Below, piece by piece: positions 51,730-60,154 of a stretch of 64,000 nt of DNA. The stretch spans positions 186,001 to 250,000 of the forward strand of contig DASQFI010000022.1 in NCBI GenBank assembly GCA_035633215.1. The letters are read 5' to 3'. Origin of the DNA: DASQFI01 sp035633215. GTDB taxonomy: Bacteria; Acidobacteriota; Vicinamibacteria; Vicinamibacterales; SCN-69-37. Under the pieces are notes generated by a model. That model saw only the letters and a program-made list of their open reading frames with translations, did not search any database and had not been told where the DNA came from. The translations under genes were made by a program, and so were the position numbers. How positions within the stretch are numbered: the stretch's first letter is position 1; each line of letters starts with the position of its first letter.

Positions 51730-52107
51730 GTGCCGAGGATCTTCATCAGCTACCGGCGGGAGGACACGGCCGGGTACGCCGGCCGCGTCTACGACGGCCT
51801 TCAGCGACGCTTCGGGCCGGAGAACGTCTTCATGGACGTGGACAGCCTCCGGCCTGGCGATGACTTCGTCGAAGCGATCGGGCGCACGCTCGATCAGTGC
51901 GACGTCATGCTCGCGATTATCGGCCCGCGCTGGCTCGCGGTCACCGACAAGCAGGGCACGCCGCGCCTCTTCGACGAAGGCGACTTCGTCCGGATCGAGA
52001 TCCAGAGCGCGCTCGAAAAGCGTCTCCGGACCGTGCCGATTCTCGTCGGCCGCGCGTCGGTGCCCCGCCGGCAGCCGAACATCGACTCGGACTCACGTCG
52101 CACGTGA
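51730..52107 (+). CDS. TIR-domain protein, C-terminally truncated by a junction
   Basis: The start is GTG 51730, set by GGAGG at 7-base spacing (an upstream ATG at 51691 has none). The product begins MPRIFISYRREDTAGYAGRVYD, a TIR domain with box 1 (FISYRRED), box 2 (VFMDVDSLRPGDDF), LAIIGPRWL and the Glu of FVRIEIQSAL that is catalytic in NAD-cleaving TIRs. It matches the family through VPILVG...VPRR (about 52073) and then runs into an unrelated tail and stops at 125 aa. TIR proteins usually continue with sensor or membrane domains; here they are gone. The TIR itself may still fold. Confidence 0.8.
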   Translation: MPRIFISYRREDTAGYAGRVYDGLQRRFGPENVFMDVDSLRPGDDFVEAIGRTLDQCDVMLAIIGPRWLAVTDKQGTPRLFDEGDFVRIEIQSALEKRLRTVPILVGRASVPRRQPNIDSDSRRT

Positions 52108-53459
52108 CGATCGCGGGAGGCGCCGAAGCGTCCGAACGGTTGATGAACGGTGGCGGCAGCCTGGCCTTGCAGAGCGCCGCCGGCGAAATCGAGATGGCCG
52201 GCCGCATCAGCCGCCTCGATCGTCGTCACGGCCACGCCTGGTCGGTCGGCTACGGCTATCGCGGTCGCGCGTTGAGCATTCAGGCGATCGGCCGCCGGAT
52301 GTCGCCTGGATTTGCCGAGCTGGGCATGGTGCTTCCGGCGCCCGCGGCCGAAGAGGTCGAGCGCCGGGAGTCTCTCGATGCCGAAGCCAGTCTCGGGGTG
52401 GTGCTCCCTGGCGCGGTCAGGCTGACGGCGACGCACGCGCTGTCGAAAGCCGGCGACGACCGGCGCGAGCGTTCGCAACTCCTCGGCCAGGTCGGGATCG
52501 CGCCGGCGGTGAATCTCCTGCTTGGGATCGCGTCGACCCGCACCCAGGATCGCCGCGCATGGACGGCCAGCGCGGCACTGACGCTCGCGCTTGGCGGGCG
52601 GACGTCGGCGAGCGTCAACGCGCTGGCCACTCCGGATCAGCCGGTGGACGTGGTGGCTTCGCTCCAGCGGGCGGCACCGCAGGGGGTGGGGCTCGGCTAT
52701 CAACTTCAGTGGCGAGGCACGCCGTCGCGTGCGGCGTCGGCCGCGCTGGTCGCCCATCACGCGCAGGGCCGTGTGGAGCTGCGGCATGACGAGACGCCGT
52801 CGCAATCGGCCAGCGGTGCCACGATCGCCGGGGCGCTCGCGGTCGTCGGCGGATCCTGGCATTTGACCCGGCCGATCGACGATGCGTTCGCAGTCGTGCG
52901 CGTTGGCGATGTCCGCGGTGTGCGCACGTACGTCAGTAATCAGCTCGTCGGCCGGACCGGGCGCGGCGGCGATCTCATGCTGCCCTCGCTCTCGAGCTAC
53001 TACGGGAATCACGTGTCGATCGAGGATCGCGACGTGCCGATCGGCTATGAAATCGGCGCGACGGAAGCGCGCGTCGCACCTGGGTTCCGCGGCGGCAGCA
53101 TCGTCTCGTTCGACGTGCGGGCGATCCGCCTCGTCTCTGGCCGCTTCGCCTTACCGGCCCGGCCGGTGCTCGATTCCGACGAGGCCGAAGCGATCGCCGA
53201 GGTGAAGTGGCCGGGCGGCCCGGAGCGCGTCACGCTCGGCCCCGACGGGGGTTTCGTCTTCGAGCACGCGGCCGCCGGCCGTCACAAGGTGCGGATCACG
53301 CTGCGCGGCGAGGAGTACCTCTGCGGTCTCGACATTCGATTGACGCCAGGCGGATCGCTCGACGTACAGGCGCTCGGCACGATTCCGTGCTCGCCCACCC
53401 AGCTGCGCCCGCCGGGGGTGTCCTTCGAGCCGACTCGATCCGACGGGGCCCGGCGATGA
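52075..53459 (+). pseudogene. 5'-truncated chaperone-usher pilus usher
   Basis: About 460 codons in a frame different from the TIR gene. The protein reads from HRLGLTSHVTIAGGAEASERL, GGGSLALQ through repeated barrel strands to the usher-type C-terminus (YYGNHVSIEDRDVPIGYEIG ... ARPVLDSDEAEAI, then a terminal PapC_C-like LGPDGGFVFEHAAAGRHKVRITLRGEEYLC). Ushers are ~800 residues; the N-terminal domain and half the barrel are missing, and there is no ribosome site at the new 5' end (first internal ATG 52143). The gene's stop overlaps the SCPU gene by ATGA, so the 3' end is in its original context. Confidence 0.78.
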
Positions 53460-53920
53460 CCGCGCGCCTGGCCATCGCCGCGCTGGCAATGATCACCATC
53501 GTCCTTCCGCTCGACGCGAATCCCGCGCCCGATCAGTTGTTCGGCTGTTCGATCTCCACCAGCGGCGTGGCGTTCGGCACGTATTCGGTCTTCAACACGT
53601 CACCGACCGACTCAACCGGCACCGTCTTCTACCAATGTACGCTCGGGGTGCTCGTCCGCGTGGAGCTCAACCGCGGCTCGTCGTCGACGTTCGATCCCCG
53701 CACGCTCAGGAACGGCGCGCAGGTTTTGAACTACAACCTCTACCTCGACACCAATCACACGACGATCTGGGGCGACGGGACCGGCACGACCGGACGTATC
53801 AGCCACGTCGCGATCCCCCTGTTCCAGTACTCGGCGACGGTCTTCGGTCGGCTTCCGGCCCAGCAGGACGTCGGCACCGGCCCGTACAGCGACTCGGTCA
53901 CGGCGACCATCATCTTCTGA
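53456..53920 (+). CDS. Spore-coat-U-domain (SCPU) pilin-like subunit
   Basis: A 154-aa exported protein (signal peptide MTARLAIAALAMITIVLPLDA) with the SCPU pattern: FGCSISTSGVAFGTYSVFNTSPTDSTGTVFYQCTLGV, two Cys forming the family disulfide, then RTLRNGAQVLNYNLYLDTNHTTIWGDG and the donor-strand-like ending YSDSVTATIIF. These subunits are assembled by chaperone-usher systems. The start overlaps the usher stop by ATGA. With the usher truncated and no chaperone in view, it is probably an orphan of a damaged operon. Confidence 0.82.
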   Translation: MTARLAIAALAMITIVLPLDANPAPDQLFGCSISTSGVAFGTYSVFNTSPTDSTGTVFYQCTLGVLVRVELNRGSSSTFDPRTLRNGAQVLNYNLYLDTNHTTIWGDGTGTTGRISHVAIPLFQYSATVFGRLPAQQDVGTGPYSDSVTATIIF

Positions 53921-53998
53921 CCTGGCTGCGATCGGCTGTCCCGGCCGGTTCGACGGACGACTCGCGCAGCGACTCGTGGCGCGATCAGTACGATGCGC

Positions 53999-54499
53999 TC
54001 ATCGTCGTCCGCCGGGTGGCACCGCCGGTCTTCCTGTACTGAAGCGCGGAATCCAACGCGGCACCGCGGCGCGGTACGCCTGCCACGCGTCCGGGAACGT
54101 TCTGGCGAGCCATGGCTCCTCGAACAGCAGCACGCGCGCGTGGAACAGGACCACTAACGCGAGAACGTAGATGGCGAGTTGACGCGATCCGGTCAGGAGG
54201 CTCCAGCCGCTCACCAGTACGATCACGCCGACGTACATCGGATTGCGAACGAGCCCGTACAGCCCGACCCGCACGAGTGTCTTTGGCGGATCCCACGGCG
54301 CGAGCGTCCCCTTGCCCGTGACGTAGAAGTCCCGCACGCACCAAAGGAGCACGGACAGCCCCACCGCGAGCACCAAAAGCCCGGGCCAGAACCAGCCGTC
54401 GCCGCGACCGGGATCGTTCGACACGATCATCCATGGCAAGAGACCGGCGACGACGCCGGGAAGCGCCAGGAAGGAGGCGAGCGCGCGGACGAACAGCAT
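53999..54499 (-). CDS. Isoprenylcysteine/phospholipid methyltransferase-family membrane protein
   Basis: A 166-aa membrane protein with the ICMT/PEMT pattern: four to five helices, then GLYGLVRNPMYVGVIVLVSGW, LFEEPWLARTFPDAWQAYRAAVPRWIP. The RNPMY and EEPxL...Y motifs are the SAM-binding core of the family. Substrate unknown (lipids or small isoprenoids). Intact length for the family. Confidence 0.85.
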   Translation of the reverse strand: MLFVRALASFLALPGVVAGLLPWMIVSNDPGRGDGWFWPGLLVLAVGLSVLLWCVRDFYVTGKGTLAPWDPPKTLVRVGLYGLVRNPMYVGVIVLVSGWSLLTGSRQLAIYVLALVVLFHARVLLFEEPWLARTFPDAWQAYRAAVPRWIPRFSTGRPAVPPGGRR

Positions 54500-54617
54500 G
54501 AAGTGTGGCCTGCCACCCGAAGCTCGCTCGCGAACGAAGGCGAGCGAAGGGCGGCAGCTTATCGAAATCTGGGCGCGACGGCTGCTGATCGGGCGGCATG
54601 CGCCGATACATCAGGGC

Positions 54618-54830
54618 ATGAAGCACATCGTCAGCGACCTGGGCGACGTTCCCCCGCCACTCCCCGACCTGGATCGTCGTCACGTGCCTGACCGCCGGCG
54701 CGTCTGGCGAGGTGGCCGACGCGACAGCGATTGGAAAGACCGGCCGCTGGGAGCGCTGGATCGCCTGGACGAGGCCAAGATCAAGGTGAGGTTGCTGCGG
54801 AAGGCGCTCTCGGCGCTGCACCTCTGGTAG
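54618..54830 (+). CDS. Small charged hypothetical protein, uncertain
   Basis: A 70-codon frame from ATG 54618 encoding a strongly charged peptide (MKHIVSDLGDVPPPLPDLDR, then DRRHVPDRRRVWRGGRRDSDW and a C-terminal helix DRLDEAKIKVRLLRKALSAL). The sense strand reads more naturally than the antisense frames. A CAGGG lies 2 bases before the start, too close to help. It sits in the ~425-base space between the methyltransferase and ada-alkA genes. No family recognised. Confidence 0.35.
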   Translation: MKHIVSDLGDVPPPLPDLDRRHVPDRRRVWRGGRRDSDWKDRPLGALDRLDEAKIKVRLLRKALSALHLW

Positions 54831-54924
54831 ATCGCGGTCCCGATCGGGACCGCGTCCAGCCCCGCGACCATCAAGGTCCGAAAACAGCCAGCGGGACGGC
54901 ATGAAGATCGACGATCCTTGAGGC

Positions 54925-56406
54925 ATGCGTGGTGCGGCGGCCTCTCGAATCGACCCCGAGTCGTCCGCGCTCGATGCCCGCGCGTGCTTTCGCGCGATGT
55001 CGAGCCGTGACCGCCGGTTCGAGGGCCGGTTCGTCACCGCGGTCCGCACCACGCACGTCTATTGCCGTCCGGGCTGCCCGGCGCCCCTTCCGAAGCGTCA
55101 AAATGTCACGTTTTTTCCCCATGCCGCCGCGGCGGAAGCCGCCGGATACCGCCCGTGCCGGCGCTGTCGCCCCGAGCTCTCTCCCGAGCTTCGTCCGTGG
55201 CCCGACACGTCGAGAACCGTGACTCGAGCCGTTCGGCTGATCGCGGGCGGCGCGCTCGATGGCGACGGCACACTGGACGATCTGGTCATGCGGCTCGGGG
55301 TCGGCGAACGGCATCTCCGCCGGCTCTTCGCAAGACACCTCGGCGCGTCCCCGATTGCCCTGGCGCAGACGCGCCGCGTTCATTTCGCACGGCGGCTGCT
55401 CGACGAGACGTCCCTCTCGATGACCGACATCGCGCTTGCGGCCGGGTTCTCGAGCGTGCGGCGATTCAACGACGTCTTCCGACAGACGTTCGCACGCTCT
55501 CCGTCAGAAGTCCGCACGACCAGCCATCCGGCGGAAACCGCCGACGTGGTGCTTCGCCTGCCCTTTGCGCCACCGTACGACTGGGATGCGCTGATTGTGT
55601 TTCTCGCCGCGCGCGCCATTCCGGGTGTCGAGTCGCTCGCGGACGGCGTCTATCGCCGGAGCATCGAGGTTGATGGCACGGCCGCGGGCATCGAAGTTCG
55701 CCTTGTCGCCGGCGAGGACTGCCTGCGCCTGCGTGTGGTCGCGACCTTGCCGATTGATCTCTTGCGGGTCGTCGAACGGGTGCGGCGGCTCTTCGACCTC
55801 GACTGCGATCCGAAACGGATCGCGTCGCACCTCGGGCGAGACAGGACGCTCGCCGGATTGGTCCGCACACACCCGGGGCTTCGCGTGCCAGGTGCGTGGG
55901 ATCCGTTCGAGATGGCCGTCAGGGCGATCCTGGGTCAACAGGTGTCCGTGCGAGGTGCGTCCACGCTCGCCGGCCGGATCGCGCAGACGTTCGGTGTCGC
56001 CTCCACGTGCGGCCTTCCCGGAGTCACCCATCACTTCCCCTCGGCATCGCGACTGGCCGGCGGCGATCTACGCCGGATTGGCATGCCCTCCGCGCGCGCA
56101 TCGGCCATTCAGGGCCTGGCGCGAGCGGTGGCCGGCAGATCAATCGTCCTCGACGGCAGCCGGGATCTCGAGACGACAGTGGCCGCGTTGACGACGCTCC
56201 CCGGCATTGGACCGTGGACGGCGCACTACATCGCGATGCGTGCGCTCGGCGAGCCGGATGCACTGCCCGCCGAGGATCTCGGAATCAAGAAGGCGCTCGC
56301 GCGAAATGGCCTGCGGCCGACCCGGACCAACATCCTCGACGCGGCGGAAGCGTGGCGCCCCTTCCGGGCCTACGCCGTGATGCATCTCTGGAGGAGCCTG
56401 CAATGA
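54925..56406 (+). CDS. Ada-type regulator fused to AlkA 3-methyladenine glycosylase
   Basis: A 493-aa fusion. Residues ~20-95 are the Ada metal-binding methyl-acceptor domain with all four Cys (YCRPGC and PCRRC). An AraC helix-turn-helix follows (HLRRLFARHLGASP, SLSMTDIALAAGFSSVRRFNDVF). Residues ~210-300 are the AlkA N-terminal domain, and ~310-490 the HhH-GPD glycosylase with ILGQQVSVRGA, LPGIGPWTAHYIAM and the catalytic Asp in ALPAEDLGIKKAL. It senses methyl-phosphotriesters and excises alkylated bases. Its stop overlaps the ogt-like gene by ATGA, so both are expressed as one adaptive-response unit. Confidence 0.92.
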   Translation: MRGAAASRIDPESSALDARACFRAMSSRDRRFEGRFVTAVRTTHVYCRPGCPAPLPKRQNVTFFPHAAAAEAAGYRPCRRCRPELSPELRPWPDTSRTVTRAVRLIAGGALDGDGTLDDLVMRLGVGERHLRRLFARHLGASPIALAQTRRVHFARRLLDETSLSMTDIALAAGFSSVRRFNDVFRQTFARSPSEVRTTSHPAETADVVLRLPFAPPYDWDALIVFLAARAIPGVESLADGVYRRSIEVDGTAAGIEVRLVAGEDCLRLRVVATLPIDLLRVVERVRRLFDLDCDPKRIASHLGRDRTLAGLVRTHPGLRVPGAWDPFEMAVRAILGQQVSVRGASTLAGRIAQTFGVASTCGLPGVTHHFPSASRLAGGDLRRIGMPSARASAIQGLARAVAGRSIVLDGSRDLETTVAALTTLPGIGPWTAHYIAMRALGEPDALPAEDLGIKKALARNGLRPTRTNILDAAEAWRPFRAYAVMHLWRSLQ

Positions 56407-56897
56407 CGTTCTCGGTGACGACGTGGAAGTCTCCCGTCGGCGCGCTCGTCGTCGCGTCGCACGCGACGGCGGTCTGCGCCCTCGAGTTCGCGGACGACTG
56501 GTTGCGGGCGGAGGAGCACCTCAGGCGCAAGTTTGGGGCCGTGGAGGTGGATTCAGGCGGCGATCCCGCCGGCGCGGTTCCACGACTCGAGGCGTATTTC
56601 TCGGGCGAGCTGGATGCGCTTGCCGACCTCGCGATCGATCCGCGCGGAACCCCCTTTCAATTGCGCGTCTGGCGCGAGCTCCAGACGATCGCTCCGGGAC
56701 AGCCGATTTCTTACCGCGATCTGGCGGCGCGCGTCGGGTGTCCGTTCGGCTTTCGCGCCGTGGGCAGCGCGAACGGACGCAATCCGCTGGCGATCGTCGT
56801 GCCGTGCCACCGGGTCATCGGCGCCGACGGCGGGCTGCGCGGCTACGCCGGCGGCCTCGACCGGAAGCGCCGGCTGCTCGAGCACGAGAGGGCCTGA
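56403..56897 (+). CDS. ogt: Methylated-DNA-protein cysteine methyltransferase (Ogt-like)
   Basis: A 164-aa protein with the DNA-binding helix FQLRVWRELQTIAPGQPISYRDLAARVG and the active site NPLAIVVPCHRVIGADGGLRGYAGG (acceptor Cys 135). It removes O6-alkyl from guanine by suicide transfer. The start overlaps the ada-alkA stop by 4 bases. The N-terminal ~75 residues form the usual non-catalytic domain. Symbol by family. Confidence 0.9.
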   Translation: MTFSVTTWKSPVGALVVASHATAVCALEFADDWLRAEEHLRRKFGAVEVDSGGDPAGAVPRLEAYFSGELDALADLAIDPRGTPFQLRVWRELQTIAPGQPISYRDLAARVGCPFGFRAVGSANGRNPLAIVVPCHRVIGADGGLRGYAGGLDRKRRLLEHERA

Positions 56898-56907
56898 AAA
56901 GCCCAAG

Positions 56908-57061
56908 CCAGGGCAAAGGGCAGAGGGCAAAGGGCAAAGGAGAGGGGAAAGGTGCAAGGGCAGAGGTAGGGAAGAGGCGAAAACTTCTTCCCTTTGCCCT
57001 ACCTTGGCCCTTTCCGTTTTCCCTTCCCTTTGCCCTCTGCCCTTTGCCCTCTGCCCTTATC
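56908..57061. repeat. GGGCAAA-heptamer inverted repeat, copy 2
   Basis: Left arm (56910-56951) repeats GGGCAAA/GGGCAGA; right arm (57024-57059) is the complement (CCCTTTGCCCTCTGCCC...). A second nested pair (TTCCCTTTGCCCTACC, 56990-57005) lies between them. It fills the space between the convergent ogt and cupin genes, as copy 1 does between the caspase and four-span genes. Confidence 0.75.
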
Positions 57062-57069
57062 AAGGGTTT

Positions 57070-57441
57070 TCACTTCTTCATCTCAACCACGATCACTTCA
57101 ATCGCCTTCGCGCCCTCGTTGACATCCGCGTGTGTCTCGCCGGGCGGGTCGGCTTCGAGCCAATAGGCTTTGCCGGTTTCCCACACAACCGACTTCGATG
57201 AGCCGTTGGCCTGCACGATCTTCATCGTGCCGCCGACGAGCGCGATCAGCGTGCGCCCGTGCTCGTGCCGGTGCAGCGTCAGCGGCTGTTTCGGCTCGAT
57301 GATGCTCTTCCAGACTCGCACCTGATCGTTTTCAAATTGCGGAATGCGCCGCGTTCCGGTCTGAGCGGCTGGGGCCGGCGTCTGCGCGCCGAATTGTGTC
57401 ACGCACGCGAACACCGCGACAAGGCCGAGAATCTTCCGCAT
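57070..57441 (-). CDS. Exported cupin-domain protein
   Basis: A 123-aa protein from ATG 57441 with GGAGG at good spacing; a longer frame to 57483 lacks one. Signal peptide MRKILGLVAVFACVTQFGAQ. The cupin core has QPLTLHRHEHGRTLIALVGGTMKIV with His residues at metal-binding positions and GKAYWLEADPPGETHADVN. Probably a small periplasmic beta-barrel; substrate unknown. Confidence 0.82.
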   Translation of the reverse strand: MRKILGLVAVFACVTQFGAQTPAPAAQTGTRRIPQFENDQVRVWKSIIEPKQPLTLHRHEHGRTLIALVGGTMKIVQANGSSKSVVWETGKAYWLEADPPGETHADVNEGAKAIEVIVVEMKK

Positions 57442-57479
57442 GGGGTTCCTCCAGAGGCCTAGGTTAATCCGATCCGCGG

Positions 57480-58592
57480 TCACTCGGCCGAGAACGTCTG
57501 AATCGACACCGATTTGATTAGCGCGTGAAGCGGCTGCCCCGGCACGATTCCGAGCGCCGAGATCGCATCGCGGGTCACTTCGGCCAGCAGCCGCGATGGC
57601 CCGATGGCGAGTTGCACGATGCCGTGATCGGACGCCGGATCGACGTGCACAGCGGATACCGTCGCGGACAGCACGTTGTGAAGGCTCAGGCCCGCGGGCG
57701 GGCTCGTCGCCAGAATCACTTCCCGCGCGGGTATCCGCACGCGAACGGCCGTCCCCTGGGCGATCTTCCGATCCGGGGCCAGCAGCGTTCCTCCATCAAA
57801 CGTCAGCTCGGCGAGCCTGCGATCGGACTGGACCCGCGACACGACCGCCTCGAACACGCTGCCGAGTCCCACGCCTTCCCGCAGCCACGCCAGGTCCGGG
57901 CGACTCATGAGCGTCGCGACCGGTCCCCACGCCACCGTCCGGCCCTGCTCCAGCAGCAGGACGTGCGTAGCCAGCCGCACGACATCGTCGAAATCATGAG
58001 TGACCAGAATCACCGGGATGTCGAGCGTCCGGCGCACTTCGTCGAGGTCGTGCTGGAGATGACGACGAACGGCTCGATCCACCGCGGCAAACGGCTCGTC
58101 GAGGAGCAGGACGGCGGGCTGGCGCGCCAGCGCTCGCGCGAGGGCGACGCGCTGGCGTTCGCCGCCAGAGAGCTGGTGCGGCCGCCGCGATGAGAGCCCC
58201 GACAGGTGCACCTGCGCCAGGAGGGCCTCGGCACGCGACTGCCGTTCCTCGCGCGGGCAATGTCCGAGCGCGGTCACGACATTCCCAGCGGCGCTCAAGT
58301 GCGGAAAGAGCGCGTACTCCTGGAACACGAATCCCACCGCGCGGCGATGCGGCGGCGCAAACACGTCAGCACCGGTGTCAGACCATGTTTCGGTGCCCGA
58401 CCGCACGGACGCAAGCCGGGGCCGAGAGAGGCCCGCGATCGAGCGCAGGATCGTCGTCTTGCCGCTGCCCGAGGGACCGAAGATCGCCAGGACGTCGCCC
58501 GGATCGCACGTGAACTCGACGTCGAGCGGAATCGGACCCGGCTGGCGGAGCTGAACCGTCAGGCGCCGCTCAGACACGTCGAAGCCCGACAC
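57480..58592 (-). CDS. modC: Molybdate ABC transporter ATPase
   Basis: A 370-aa ABC ATPase: Walker A FGPSGSGKTTILR, Q-loop FVFQEYALFPHL, signature HQLSGGERQRVALARALA, Walker B VLLLDEPFAAVD and H-loop LVTHD. The C-terminal ~70 residues form a TOBE/Mop domain that binds oxyanion (LHNVLSATVSAVHVDPASDHGIVQLAIG). It starts 23 bases inside the 3' end of modB, so the three mod genes form one minus-strand operon. Imports molybdate for molybdopterin enzymes. Confidence 0.92.
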   Translation of the reverse strand: MSGFDVSERRLTVQLRQPGPIPLDVEFTCDPGDVLAIFGPSGSGKTTILRSIAGLSRPRLASVRSGTETWSDTGADVFAPPHRRAVGFVFQEYALFPHLSAAGNVVTALGHCPREERQSRAEALLAQVHLSGLSSRRPHQLSGGERQRVALARALARQPAVLLLDEPFAAVDRAVRRHLQHDLDEVRRTLDIPVILVTHDFDDVVRLATHVLLLEQGRTVAWGPVATLMSRPDLAWLREGVGLGSVFEAVVSRVQSDRRLAELTFDGGTLLAPDRKIAQGTAVRVRIPAREVILATSPPAGLSLHNVLSATVSAVHVDPASDHGIVQLAIGPSRLLAEVTRDAISALGIVPGQPLHALIKSVSIQTFSAE

Positions 58593-59238
58593 GACGTGAC
58601 AGCACGGTGGTCGTCATCAGGGTGACAACGGAAATCACGAGCAGCGTCGCCGCCATGACGCCGGCGCTGCGATCGTCAAAGGCCTGCATGCGGTCGTAAA
58701 TCGCGACGCTCAGCGTCCGCGTTTCTCCAGGGAGGTTGCCGCCCACCATCAGGACGACGCCAAACTCGCCGAGCGTGTGCGCAAAGGTGAGGATCGCGGC
58801 GGTCAGGATACCCGGCCACGCGAGCGGCACTTCGATCCGGAGGAAACGTTGCCACGGCGACAGTCCGCAACACGACGCGGCATCGAGGACATCGGCAGGA
58901 ATCGCTTCGAAGCCACGCTGGATCGGCTGAACGACGAACGGGATGTTCGCAATGGCCGACGCCACGAGCAGTCCGGCAAACGAAAACGGCAACGACTGGC
59001 CGGCGACCGACTGAAACGCCTGACCGAGCGGCGAGCGCGCCCCGAACGTGACGAGGAGATAGAACCCCAGGACCGTCGGCGGCAGCACGAGCGGCACGGT
59101 GACGAGCGCTTCGACCAGCGCCTTGCCCGGGAAATCGCGGCGAGCCAGCCAGCGCCCGAACCAGACTCCCAAGGGCAGCAGGATCGCGATCGTGCCGGCG
59201 CCCAGCCAGAGCGACACGCGGAGGGCCGTCCAGTCCAT
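58570..59238 (-). CDS. modB: Molybdate ABC transporter permease
   Basis: A 222-aa inner-membrane permease with five hydrophobic helices, the family start DWTALRVSLWLGAGTIAILLPLGVW, and the EAA-type coupling loop DAASCCGLSPWQRFLRIEVPLAWPGI. Length is normal for ModB. It lies 6 bases after modA and overlaps modC. Confidence 0.9.
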   Translation of the reverse strand: MDWTALRVSLWLGAGTIAILLPLGVWFGRWLARRDFPGKALVEALVTVPLVLPPTVLGFYLLVTFGARSPLGQAFQSVAGQSLPFSFAGLLVASAIANIPFVVQPIQRGFEAIPADVLDAASCCGLSPWQRFLRIEVPLAWPGILTAAILTFAHTLGEFGVVLMVGGNLPGETRTLSVAIYDRMQAFDDRSAGVMAATLLVISVVTLMTTTVLSRRVGLRRV

Positions 59239-59244
59239 CGGCGG

Positions 59245-60045
59245 CTATTGTGGGACGGCGAAGCCGTGCTTACGAAGAATCGCGCGCGCCGCGGCCGACT
59301 GGACGTACTCGTAGAACTGCGTCGCGACGGCCCCGGCCTTCTTGAGGAGCACCATCCGCTGGCGCAGCGGCGGGTGATCGGACTCGGGAATCACTACGTA
59401 AGTGCCGCGTTCGCCAAAGGCGGGCGCGAGGACAAGCGAATAGGCGATCAGCCCGCCGACGGCATTCCCGGTCGTGGCGAACTGCGTCGCCTGCGCGATG
59501 GTGTCGCCCATCACGAGCTGCGGCCGAAGCGCGTCCCACAACCCGCGCTTTCGCAGCACGGCTTCGGCCGCCCGGCCATACGGAGCCACGTCGGGGTTGG
59601 CAATCGCGAATCGGGTGACGCCACCTTTCTTCATGAGCTGCGTCAACCCGTCGAGCCGCTCGTCAACGGTCAGCGGCGAACCCGTCGGCGCGAACAGCAC
59701 GAGACGGCCGACAGCGTAGACGACGCCGGCATCACGCGTCAGCCCCGCGCCGCTGAGTCGATTGGGAAATTCCTCGTCGGCCGCGAGAAACATCTCGAAC
59801 GGGGCGCCGTCCTGGATCTGCCGTGTGAGCGTGCCGGAGGCGCCGAACACGATCTCGACTGTCGCCCCTCGCTCGCGCGCGAACTGCTCCGCGATTTCGT
59901 TGAGGGCGAAGTTCAGATTGGCGGCCGCGGCGATGGTCGGGCCACGCTGCGCGAGGAGCGTCGACGGCATTCCGCTCAGCACGAGAACAGCGGACAGCCA
60001 CCGCACAAGGCTCGCGAGACGCCGACAAAGGAGGTTCGTGGTCAC
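59245..60045 (-). CDS. modA: Molybdate-binding periplasmic protein
   Basis: A 266-aa protein from GTG 60045 with a signal peptide ending STLLAQ. It has the ModA pattern: ITIAAAANLNFALNEIAEQF, IVFGASGTLTRQIQDGAPFEMFLAADEE, VYAVGRLVLFAPTG and RFAIANPDVAPYGRAAEAVLRK. First gene of the mod operon. A TTGACC/TACAAA promoter immediately upstream would give a transcript starting almost at the GTG. Confidence 0.9.
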   Translation of the reverse strand: MTTNLLCRRLASLVRWLSAVLVLSGMPSTLLAQRGPTIAAAANLNFALNEIAEQFARERGATVEIVFGASGTLTRQIQDGAPFEMFLAADEEFPNRLSGAGLTRDAGVVYAVGRLVLFAPTGSPLTVDERLDGLTQLMKKGGVTRFAIANPDVAPYGRAAEAVLRKRGLWDALRPQLVMGDTIAQATQFATTGNAVGGLIAYSLVLAPAFGERGTYVVIPESDHPPLRQRMVLLKKAGAVATQFYEYVQSAAARAILRKHGFAVPQ

Positions 60046-60052
60046 CTACTCG

Positions 60053-60081
60053 TTTGTACAGTACGTGCCTGATCAGGTCAA
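60053..60081 (-). promoter_or_regulatory. Candidate modABC promoter with overlapping palindrome
   Basis: On the minus strand TTGACC (60081-60076) and TACAAA (60058-60053) are 17 bases apart, near consensus for a housekeeping promoter. The -35 side overlaps the perfect palindrome CCTGATCAGG (60068-60077), a possible repressor site. The spacing to GTG 60045 leaves almost no leader. Confidence 0.4.
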
Positions 60082-60154
60082 TTTGATACGATTTTATGAG
60101 TCATATTGAGCCGAATAATGTCGGCGTGATTCACCGCTAAGATCCCCCGAACGC

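Noticed and set aside
51897..52074. Upstream part of the usher-containing open frame
   Set aside because: It is a shadow of the TIR coding sequence; usher similarity begins only at about 52075.
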